55,665 nucleotides of DNA from the NCBI GenBank assembly GCA_934090595.1, contig CAKOJO010000001.1, forward strand, positions 1 through 55,665. The letters are read 5' to 3'. The notes under the pieces are model-generated. The model ran no database searches. It saw only the letters and a list, made by a program, of their open reading frames with translations, and was not told where the DNA came from. Below, in pieces: positions 6,862 through 13,077 of the stretch. The position numbers and the translations under genes are program-made. Source of the stretch: an uncultured Bacilli bacterium (GTDB taxonomy: Bacteria; Bacillota_I; Bacilli_A; RF39; UBA660). Each line of letters opens with the position of its first letter. Positions within the stretch are counted from its first letter, which is position 1.

Positions 6862-8790
6862 ATGGAAGAAAATCAAAAAAAATATGATTCTTCTGCTATT
6901 CAAGTTCTTGAAGGATTAGAAGCAGTAAGAAAAAGACCTGGTATGTATATAGGTACTACTGATGTTAAAGGATTGCATCATTTAGTTTGGGAAATCGTTG
7001 ATAACTCTATTGATGAGGCTTTAGCTGGATATTGTAAGAATATTGATATTATTATTAATAAAGATAATTCAATTACTGTAAAGGATGATGGACGTGGTAT
7101 TCCTACTGATATCCATCCAAAAACTGGTATTAGTACTGTTGAAACTGTTTATACTGTTCTTCATGCTGGTGGTAAGTTTGGAGGAGGCGGTTATAAGGTT
7201 TCTGGGGGACTTCATGGTGTTGGTGCGTCTGTTGTAAATGCTTTATCTAAATGGGTAGAGGTTAAAGTTTATAAGAACGGTGAAGTTAATTATATAAAAT
7301 TTGAAAATGGCGGGCATACTGTTGAACCTCTTCATGTAATTGATAAATGTAGTGAGAATAGAACTGGTACTACTGTTACTTTTAAACCTGATGCTGATAT
7401 ATTTGATAGTGATGTTTTTGATTATGATACTTTGAAAACTAGAGTTCGTGAATTAGCATTTTTAAATAAGGGTCTTTGTATTACATTAAGAGATGATAGA
7501 GATTACGAAGATACTACTGGTGAAAAATTTATTTATGAAGGTGGTATTAGTGAGTATGTAAGGTTTATAAATCAAGGTAAAACACCAATTCATGATGATA
7601 TTATTCATTTAGAAGGAGAAGAACAAGGAGTGTTCTTTGAAGTTGCTATGCAATACAATACTAGTTATAATGAAAATATTTATTCTTTTGTTAATAATAT
7701 AAATACACATGATGGTGGTACACATGAAGAAGGTGTTAGACGTGCTTTAACTAGAGTTATTAATAGTTATGCTAAAAAGAATAATATGCTAAAGGATAAA
7801 GATGATTCTTTGACTGGTGATGATGTTAAAGAAGGGCTTACAATGATAATTTCTTGTAAACATCCAAATCCTCAATTTGAGGGACAAACTAAAGGTAGAC
7901 TTGGTAATAGTGAAGTTAGAAAACTTGCTGATAGTGTTTTTTCATCTGGTTTTGAAAGGTTCTTATTAGAAAATCCAGAGGATGCAAAAATAATTATTAA
8001 TAAGGCTATTCTTGCTAGTAGGGCTCGTAATGCTGCTAGAAAGGCAAGAGAGATTACTAGAAAATCTGATTTATCTACTACTAACTTTTTTGGAAAATTA
8101 TCTGATTGTAAGAGCAAGGATCCAAAAGTTTCTGAAATATTTATAGTCGAAGGGGATAGTGCAGGTGGTTCTGCTAAAAAGGGTAGAGATTCAATGACAC
8201 AAGCGATTCTTCCTTTAAGGGGTAAGATACTTAATGTAGAGAAGGCAAGACTTGATAGAGCACTTTCTAATGAGGAAATAAGAACTATTATCACTGCTTT
8301 TGGTACTGGAATTGGAAATGAGTTTGATTTATCTAAACTTAGATATGATAAAATTATTATAATGACCGATGCGGATGTTGATGGTTCTCATATTAGAGTT
8401 TTATTATTGACTTTATTTTATAGATTTTTTAAACCAATAATTGAAGGTGGGCATGTATATGCTGCACAACCTCCTTTATTTAGAATTACTCATGGTAAAT
8501 CACGTAAATATGTTTTGAATGAAGAAGAAAAGGAAGCATATTTATCAACTTTACCTGATAATGTTCGTGCTCGTGCTGAAATTGCTCGTATGAAAGGGCT
8601 TGGTGAAATGGATGCTGAAGAGTTGAATGAAACAACAATGGATATAGAAAAAAGAGTTTTAAGAAAGATTACTGTTGATGATTGTATGGCTGCTGATCAA
8701 ATTTTCTCTAAGTTGATGGGTGATGAAGTAGAACCTAGAAGAACTTTTATTGAGGAAAATGCTAAGTATGTACAAAATCTTGATATTTAG
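6862..8790 (+). CDS. gyrB: DNA gyrase subunit B
   Basis: GyrB (642 aa), the ATPase subunit of DNA gyrase, which introduces negative supercoils. The GHKL ATP-binding motifs are visible (DGRGIP, then SGGLHGVGASVVN). The TOPRIM metal site follows with EGDSAGGSAK and DADVDGSHI, and the C-terminus (RRTFIEENAKYVQNLDI) is the standard one. Length and motif order are normal for a Firmicute GyrB. The ribosome site is GGAAG, and the gene sits between recF and gyrA with short gaps, typical of origin-proximal Bacilli. Confidence 0.98.
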   Translation: MEENQKKYDSSAIQVLEGLEAVRKRPGMYIGTTDVKGLHHLVWEIVDNSIDEALAGYCKNIDIIINKDNSITVKDDGRGIPTDIHPKTGISTVETVYTVLHAGGKFGGGGYKVSGGLHGVGASVVNALSKWVEVKVYKNGEVNYIKFENGGHTVEPLHVIDKCSENRTGTTVTFKPDADIFDSDVFDYDTLKTRVRELAFLNKGLCITLRDDRDYEDTTGEKFIYEGGISEYVRFINQGKTPIHDDIIHLEGEEQGVFFEVAMQYNTSYNENIYSFVNNINTHDGGTHEEGVRRALTRVINSYAKKNNMLKDKDDSLTGDDVKEGLTMIISCKHPNPQFEGQTKGRLGNSEVRKLADSVFSSGFERFLLENPEDAKIIINKAILASRARNAARKAREITRKSDLSTTNFFGKLSDCKSKDPKVSEIFIVEGDSAGGSAKKGRDSMTQAILPLRGKILNVEKARLDRALSNEEIRTIITAFGTGIGNEFDLSKLRYDKIIIMTDADVDGSHIRVLLLTLFYRFFKPIIEGGHVYAAQPPLFRITHGKSRKYVLNEEEKEAYLSTLPDNVRARAEIARMKGLGEMDAEELNETTMDIEKRVLRKITVDDCMAADQIFSKLMGDEVEPRRTFIEENAKYVQNLDI

Positions 8791-8801
8791 GAGGTACTTT
8801 T

Positions 8802-11378
8802 ATGGATAATAAAGATAATATGGAAAATGTTGAAAAATCTACTTTAAATAGTTCTGAGACCTTTGATGAAGAACTTGAAAAAGTAGAGGTTGATGTTGAT
8901 AAGTTTAATGGATATTTTCATGAAAGAGATAGTTTGGCTGAAAATAATATAGTTGATGAAGTTAAAACTTCTTTCTTGGAATATTCAATGAGTGTAATTA
9001 CGTCTCGTGCTTTACCTGATTTAAGAGATGGTCTTAAACCTGTTCATAGACGTATTTTATGGAGTATGTTTAATTCTGGTTATACTCCAGATAAACCGCA
9101 TAGAAAGAGTGCAAAAACTGTTGGTGAAGTAATGGGTAATTATCATCCACATGGTGATAGTTCTATTTATGAAGCTATGGTAAGAATGGCTCAAGATTTC
9201 AATCAACGTTATTTATTAATTGATGGTCATGGTAATTTTGGTAATATTGAAGGCGATGGGGCTGCTGCAATGCGTTATACTGAATCTCGTTTATCTAAAT
9301 TATCGCTTGAACTTCTTAGTGATATTAGAAAAAATACTGTTGATATGACTAAAAACTTTGATGAAACTCTTGACGAGCCTGTTGTTTTACCTAGTAGATT
9401 TCCTAATATTTTAGTTAATGGAACTATGGGTATTGCTGTTGGTATGGCGACTAATATACCACCACATAATTTAGGCGAAGTAATTGATGGATGTGTTGCT
9501 TATATCGATAACCCTGATATTGACACTTTAGGATTGATGCAATATATAAAGGGTCCAGATTTTCCAACTGGAGGAATTATTCTTGGTAATTCAGGTATTA
9601 TGAGAGCTTATCAAACTGGTAAGGGTACAATTACTATTAGAAGTAAGGCTGAAATAGTTGAAAATGGTAATCATTCTAGTATAGTCGTTACTGAAGTTCC
9701 ATATGGTGTTAATACTATGGATTTAAAGAATAGAGTAGCTGAACTTGTTAGGGATAAGGTTATTGATGGTATTTCTGATTATCATACTGATTTGAAGAAT
9801 GGTGTTAAGATTACTATTACTTTAAAGAGAGATGCTAATCCTCAAGTTGTGCTTAATAATTTATATAAACATACTAATTTTCAAATTAGTTATGGTATAA
9901 CTTTATTGATGATTGATGGAAAAACTCCTAGAACGTTAGGATTAAAGGATATTATATCTAAATATATTGATCATCAAATGGAAGTTATTGTAAGAAGAAC
10001 TAGATTTGATTTGGAAAAAGATGAAAAACGTGTTCATATATTAGAAGGATATAAAATTGCACAAGATAATATTGATGAAGTTATTAAGATCATTAAAGCT
10101 GCTAAGAGTGATGTTGAGGCAAAAGAAAAATTAATGGCTAGATTTGGTCTTACTGATGTACAAACTGATGCTATTTTAGAATTAAAATTACGTCGTTTAA
10201 CTGGATTGGAACGTGAAAAGATTGAAGCTGAGTTGCAAGCGTTATTACTTGAAATCGAAGAATTAAAATCTATTTTGGCTAGTAATGAAAAGGTTCTTGC
10301 AATTATTAAGAAGGAAATGTTAGAAATTAAGGCTAGATTTGCAGATGAAAGAAGAACTTCAATTGATATGACTGCTATTGATTATATTGAGGATGAATCT
10401 TTAATACCTGTTGAAAACATTATGATTTCTCTTACAGAAAAAGGTTATATCAAAAGATTGTTAACAAGTACATATAGATCACAAAATCGTGGTGGTGTTG
10501 GTATTAAGGGTATGTCTACTAATGAAGAGGATTTTGTTAATAAGTTAGTTACTTGTTCTACTCATGATCATATATTATTCTTTACTAATTTCGGTAAGGT
10601 ATATAGAATAAAGGGTTATGAAATACCTGAATCTAGTAGACAATCTAAGGGATTACCTATTGTTAATTTATTGCCTTTGGAAAAGGGTGAAGTTGTTAAT
10701 TCAATTATTCCAATTAATCCTAATGATGTTGATGATAGTAAAAGCTTGATATTCTTTACTATGGGTGGTCTTGTTAAGAGAACTCCTATAAGTGAATTTG
10801 AATCTATTAGAAAGAATGGTAAAATTGCTATTACTCTTAAGGAAGATGATGAATTAATTAGTGTTAAAATGACATCTGGTAGTGATGAAGTTATTATGGC
10901 TTCTAATAGTGGAAGAATGGTACGTTTTGTGGAAACTGAGGTCCGTATGATGGGTCGTAGTGCTTCTGGTGTTAAGGGTATTGATTTAACTGATTCTAAG
11001 GTGATTGGAGCTGAAATTGTAAACCCTAATGAGTATATTTTGGTTGTAACTGAAAAAGGTTATGGTAAGAAAACTGATGTTAGTGAATATAGACTTACTC
11101 ATCGTGGTAGTAAGGGTGTTAAGGCATTAAATATTACTGATAAAAATGGTTTAATTATTGCGTTTAAATCTGTTGTTGGGGATGAGGATTTGATTATTAC
11201 AACTAATAATGGTATTGTTATTAGACTTGATGTTTCTAAGATCTCTACTTTAAAAAGAAATACTCAAGGTGTTAGATTAATGAGTCTTAAAGATGGTCAA
11301 GTTGTTACATCAGTTACTGTAACAGAAAAAATTGAAGAAGATTTGGGAAAGGATGAATCTAATGAAAATGATGCTTAG
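8802..11378 (+). CDS. gyrA: DNA gyrase subunit A
   Basis: GyrA (858 aa), the DNA-cutting subunit of gyrase. The catalytic tyrosine lies in AAAMRYTESRLS, and the quinolone-determining segment reads HPHGDSSIYEAMVRMAQD, the Ser/Glu combination found in sensitive Firmicutes. The C-terminal beta-pinwheel carries the GyrA-box-like QNRGGVG and further repeats. Compared with B. subtilis GyrA it has about 35 extra residues at the N-terminus, rich in Asp, Glu and Asn, before the conserved KTSFLEYSMSVI. The strong AGGAGG site before ATG 8802 supports that longer start. A terminator hairpin contains the stop codon. Confidence 0.97.
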   Translation: MDNKDNMENVEKSTLNSSETFDEELEKVEVDVDKFNGYFHERDSLAENNIVDEVKTSFLEYSMSVITSRALPDLRDGLKPVHRRILWSMFNSGYTPDKPHRKSAKTVGEVMGNYHPHGDSSIYEAMVRMAQDFNQRYLLIDGHGNFGNIEGDGAAAMRYTESRLSKLSLELLSDIRKNTVDMTKNFDETLDEPVVLPSRFPNILVNGTMGIAVGMATNIPPHNLGEVIDGCVAYIDNPDIDTLGLMQYIKGPDFPTGGIILGNSGIMRAYQTGKGTITIRSKAEIVENGNHSSIVVTEVPYGVNTMDLKNRVAELVRDKVIDGISDYHTDLKNGVKITITLKRDANPQVVLNNLYKHTNFQISYGITLLMIDGKTPRTLGLKDIISKYIDHQMEVIVRRTRFDLEKDEKRVHILEGYKIAQDNIDEVIKIIKAAKSDVEAKEKLMARFGLTDVQTDAILELKLRRLTGLEREKIEAELQALLLEIEELKSILASNEKVLAIIKKEMLEIKARFADERRTSIDMTAIDYIEDESLIPVENIMISLTEKGYIKRLLTSTYRSQNRGGVGIKGMSTNEEDFVNKLVTCSTHDHILFFTNFGKVYRIKGYEIPESSRQSKGLPIVNLLPLEKGEVVNSIIPINPNDVDDSKSLIFFTMGGLVKRTPISEFESIRKNGKIAITLKEDDELISVKMTSGSDEVIMASNSGRMVRFVETEVRMMGRSASGVKGIDLTDSKVIGAEIVNPNEYILVVTEKGYGKKTDVSEYRLTHRGSKGVKALNITDKNGLIIAFKSVVGDEDLIITTNNGIVIRLDVSKISTLKRNTQGVRLMSLKDGQVVTSVTVTEKIEEDLGKDESNENDA

Positions 11379-11391
11379 GCATCTTTTTTTT
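11370..11391 (+). terminator. Terminator of gyrA with the stop codon in its loop
   Basis: GATGC-ttag-GCATC is followed by eight T residues; the four-base loop includes the gyrA TAG. It closes the recF-gyrB-gyrA transcript. Confidence 0.88.
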
Positions 11392-11469
11392 ACACAAAAA
11401 ATAAACAAATGTTTGTTAATGTGTTATTTCTATAATTTTTACAAATTGTTAATAAGTGTTAATTTTTAA

Positions 11470-11485
11470 TGTTTCACGTGAAACT
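11470..11485. promoter_or_regulatory. parS: parS site 1 (one mismatch)
   Basis: TGTTTCACGTGAAACT differs from the parS consensus only in the last base. TGTTAATAA lies 23 bases upstream (start to start). Confidence 0.8.
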
Positions 11486-11646
11486 ATGTATAGGTTTTGT
11501 ATTACAATAATAAAATTTTGTTAGTATCAATTATTTACAATGAATGTTAATTAATTTAAAATTTTAATTTTTTTGTATTTTTAATTTTAGTATTTAAAAT
11601 GTTATTATTTTAAAACATTAAAATTGTTAATAACTTATTTTTTTAA

Positions 11647-11662
11647 TGTTTCACGTGAAACA
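11647..11662. promoter_or_regulatory. parS: parS site 2
   Basis: A perfect TGTTTCACGTGAAACA lies 22 bases after TGTTAATAA (11625) and ends only four bases before the ffs -35 element, so bound ParB could affect ffs transcription. Confidence 0.9.
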
Positions 11663-11666
11663 TTAA

Positions 11667-11693
11667 TTGACTATTTTTCTGTTTTATTATAAT
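11667..11693 (+). promoter_or_regulatory. Promoter of ffs
   Basis: -35 TTGACT (11667-11672) and -10 TATAAT (11688-11693) are separated by 15 bases, seven bases before the 5' end of the SRP RNA. Confidence 0.65.
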
Positions 11694-11700
11694 ATATATT

Positions 11701-11780
11701 TGTGCAACGCATATGGTTGAATTAGGTCAGGATCGGAAGATAGCAGCCTTAAGATCCTCTATGCGTGTGCACTTTTTTTT
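11701..11780 (+). ncRNA. ffs: Signal recognition particle RNA (4.5S type) with terminator
   Basis: The conserved domain IV reads GGTCAGG-at-CGGAAG-at-AGCAGCC (about 11725-11748), the hallmark of bacterial SRP RNA that binds Ffh and FtsY. The ends pair as GTGCA/TGCAC and ACGCAT/ATGCGT, giving a single hairpin of about 72 bases followed by eight T residues. It is the short form without an Alu domain, unlike the 6S-type scRNA of B. subtilis. Its place before tadA and dnaX matches the scr position in Bacillus. The tadA ribosome site follows immediately, so tadA may be expressed by read-through. Confidence 0.93.
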
Positions 11781-11790
11781 GGAGGTTTTT

Positions 11791-12231
11791 ATGTTGTTAA
11801 ATGATGATAAATATTACTTTGATTTAGCTATAAAGGAAGCAAGAAAAGCATCAAAAACAAATAATGTTCCAGTTGGTTGCATTATTGTTTTTAAAAATAA
11901 AGTAATTGCTAAAGCATATAATAAAAAGAATAATAAAAATATCTCAATATATCATGCTGAAATTTTAGCTATTATTAAAGCTTGTAAGTATTTAAAAACA
12001 TTTATTTTAGAAGAATGTACTATGTATGTTACTTTGGAACCTTGTGAAATGTGTATGAATGCTATTGCTGAATCTCGTATTAGAAATATTAAATATTTGA
12101 TTTCTTCCAAGTATGAAAATAATTTAAAGAGTAACTACGATCGTATTAATTGCAGAAAATATGACGATAACGAATTTGCAAATAAATATAAAAATATATT
12201 GTCAGAATTTTTTAGTAATATAAGAAGTTAA
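11791..12231 (+). CDS. tadA: tRNA-specific adenosine deaminase TadA
   Basis: TadA (146 aa) converts the wobble adenosine of tRNA-Arg(ACG) to inosine. The zinc and proton-shuttle motif HAE is in YHAEILAI, and the second zinc motif is PCEMC, both in the usual spacing for the cytidine/deoxycytidylate deaminase fold. The start is ATG 11791, preceded by GGAGG; a longer open frame that runs back through ffs is not real. The stop codon lies in the left arm of a palindrome built around parS site 3. There is no independent promoter, so it is probably transcribed from the ffs promoter. Confidence 0.94.
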   Translation: MLLNDDKYYFDLAIKEARKASKTNNVPVGCIIVFKNKVIAKAYNKKNNKNISIYHAEILAIIKACKYLKTFILEECTMYVTLEPCEMCMNAIAESRIRNIKYLISSKYENNLKSNYDRINCRKYDDNEFANKYKNILSEFFSNIRS

Positions 12232-12234
12232 CAA

Positions 12235-12250
12235 TGTTTCACGTGAAACA
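12235..12250. promoter_or_regulatory. parS: parS site 3 within a 34-base palindrome
   Basis: A perfect 16-base site. The surrounding bases extend the perfect palindrome to 12226-12259 with arms AGTTAACAA / TTGTTAACT; the left arm contains the tadA stop codon. A run of five T residues after it means it could also terminate tadA transcription. Confidence 0.92.
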
Positions 12251-12298
12251 TTGTTAACTGTTTTTATTTAATTAAATTTAAGCAGTAGTATCTTTCTA

Positions 12299-12314
12299 TG
12301 TTTCACGTGAAACA
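12299..12314. promoter_or_regulatory. parS: parS site 4 within a 36-base palindrome
   Basis: A perfect 16-base site; arms TATCTTTCTA / TAGAAAGATA extend the perfect palindrome to 12289-12324. The arm sequence is unrelated to those of the other sites. Confidence 0.92.
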
Positions 12315-12448
12315 TAGAAAGATATTAACATTTTTTTTGTTAATATTATGCTATTTATGCTTATATTGCAAAATATATTTGTATAATAATGTAATTATAA
12401 ATATAGTTAATAATTTTATTTTTATTACTTAATTTGTTATTGAGTTAA

Positions 12449-12464
12449 TGTTTCACGTGAAACA
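12449..12464. promoter_or_regulatory. parS: parS site 5 within a 40-base near-palindrome
   Basis: A perfect 16-base site; the dyad extends to 12437-12476 with one mismatch (left arm TTGAGTTAA, right arm TTGACTCAA). Confidence 0.92.
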
Positions 12465-12581
12465 TTGACTCAATAAATATTTTAATATCACAAAAATAAG
12501 TGTTTAATTGTTATAATTATTTCGTATTTTTATTTCTATATTCTGAAAAATACATTTTAATACAAAAAAATGTTTGTAAAT

Positions 12582-12597
12582 TATTTCCCGGGAAATA
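12582..12597. promoter_or_regulatory. Noc-binding site 1
   Basis: TATTTCCCGGGAAATA matches the published B. subtilis Noc-binding consensus ATTTCCCGGGAAAT exactly. It is extended to a 24-base palindrome (12578-12601). Its centre lies 61 bases from the centre of parS site 6. Confidence 0.88.
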
Positions 12598-12642
12598 ATT
12601 TTGAATTATATATATTAAATTGTTAATAAATGTATTTTTCAA

Positions 12643-12658
12643 TGTTTCACGTGAAACA
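12643..12658. promoter_or_regulatory. parS: parS site 6 within a 36-base palindrome
   Basis: A perfect 16-base site; arms TATTTTTCAA / TTGAAAAATA extend the palindrome to 12633-12668. TGTTAATAA (12621) lies 22 bases upstream. Confidence 0.92.
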
Positions 12659-12788
12659 TTGAAAAATATTGATACTTGTTTATGTTAATTTATTTATTTT
12701 AAATATACAATATTTTTAATGGATGATTTATTTATTCTTTATTTTTTTGGTTTAGTAATTGTTTTTGATTTTATTTGATCTAATCTTA

Positions 12789-12804
12789 TGTTTCACGTGA
12801 AACA
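12789..12804. promoter_or_regulatory. parS: parS site 7
   Basis: A perfect 16-base site without extended palindromic arms. It corresponds to site 5 in the duplicated parS-Noc-parS unit. Confidence 0.9.
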
Positions 12805-12908
12805 TTGTTATTTTTTTTATAAAAGTAATAATGTTTATGTTTAAATTTTATTTTTAATATATTATGTTCTTAAAAATGTGTTGTGAATACAAAAACTGGC
12901 TTGCAAAT

Positions 12909-12924
12909 TATTTCCCGGGAAATA
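12909..12924. promoter_or_regulatory. Noc-binding site 2
   Basis: A second perfect TATTTCCCGGGAAATA, with the same 24-base palindrome (12905-12928), exactly 327 bases after site 1. Confidence 0.88.
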
Positions 12925-12969
12925 ATTTTAAATTATGTATATTAAATTGTTGATAAGTATTTTTTTTAA

Positions 12970-12985
12970 TGTTTCACGTGAAACA
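12970..12985. promoter_or_regulatory. parS: parS site 8 within a 32-base palindrome
   Basis: A perfect 16-base site; arms TTTTTTAA / TTAAAAAA extend the palindrome to 12962-12993. TGTTGATAA (12948) lies 22 bases upstream. Confidence 0.92.
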
Positions 12986-13018
12986 TTAAAAAAGTTATTT
13001 TATACAATTGTCATATCA

Positions 13019-13047
13019 TAGACTTTATTAATCTAATTTGGTACAAT
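13019..13047 (+). promoter_or_regulatory. Promoter of dnaX
   Basis: A weak -35 TAGACT (13019-13024), 17 bases, then -10 TACAAT (13042-13047) preceded by TGG (extended -10). It lies 31 bases before the proposed ATT start. Confidence 0.55.
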
Positions 13048-13077
13048 ATTTATAGTATTTTTTTTGGGGGTGATATT

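Larger units (their letters stand above)
11392..11700. other. Gene-free stretch between gyrA and ffs with two parS sites
   Basis: No plausible gene is present. The stretch contains two ParB-site-like sequences (11470, 11647), each with TGTTAATAA about two helical turns upstream (11447, 11625), and the ffs promoter near its end. Confidence 0.7.
11447..12993. other. Centromere-like array: eight parS sites and two Noc-binding sites
   Basis: This region of about 1.5 kb, interrupted only by ffs and tadA, holds eight copies of the 16-base parS palindrome TGTTTCACGTGAAACA (seven perfect, one with a last-base change). It also has two perfect Noc-binding sequences TATTTCCCGGGAAATA and four DnaA-box-like TGTTRATAA sequences. 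In Bacilli, ParB (Spo0J) and its paralogue Noc load on these sites as CTP-dependent clamps for origin segregation and nucleoid occlusion. Such dense clustering is unlike the scattered parS sites of B. subtilis. The proteins themselves are not encoded in this window. Confidence 0.85.
12561..12993. repeat. Direct duplication of a Noc site - DnaA-like box - parS module
   Basis: Bases 12561-12668 and 12888-12993 align without gaps at an offset of 327. Both begin TACAAAAA and carry the Noc site, TTAAATTGTTRATAA and a parS site at identical spacing. The duplication probably extends left to include parS sites 5 and 7 (offset 340 there, after small indels). Confidence 0.85.
12232..13077. other. 846-base gene-free region with six parS and two Noc sites
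   Basis: No gene with a ribosome site is visible. The region holds parS sites at 12235, 12299, 12449, 12643, 12789 and 12970, Noc sites at 12582 and 12909, TGTTRATAA at 12621 and 12948, an inverted repeat ATATTAACA/TGTTAATAT at 12322-12346, and the dnaX promoter at its end. Confidence 0.85.

Noticed and set aside
11713..11790. An open frame reading upstream of tadA through the SRP RNA
   Set aside because: The SRP RNA core motif and its terminator occupy these bases, and a strong GGAGG site sets tadA at 11791.
12226..12264. The palindrome after tadA as a plain transcription terminator
   Set aside because: Its centre is a perfect parS core and the same core recurs seven more times without genes upstream; a secondary terminator role remains possible.
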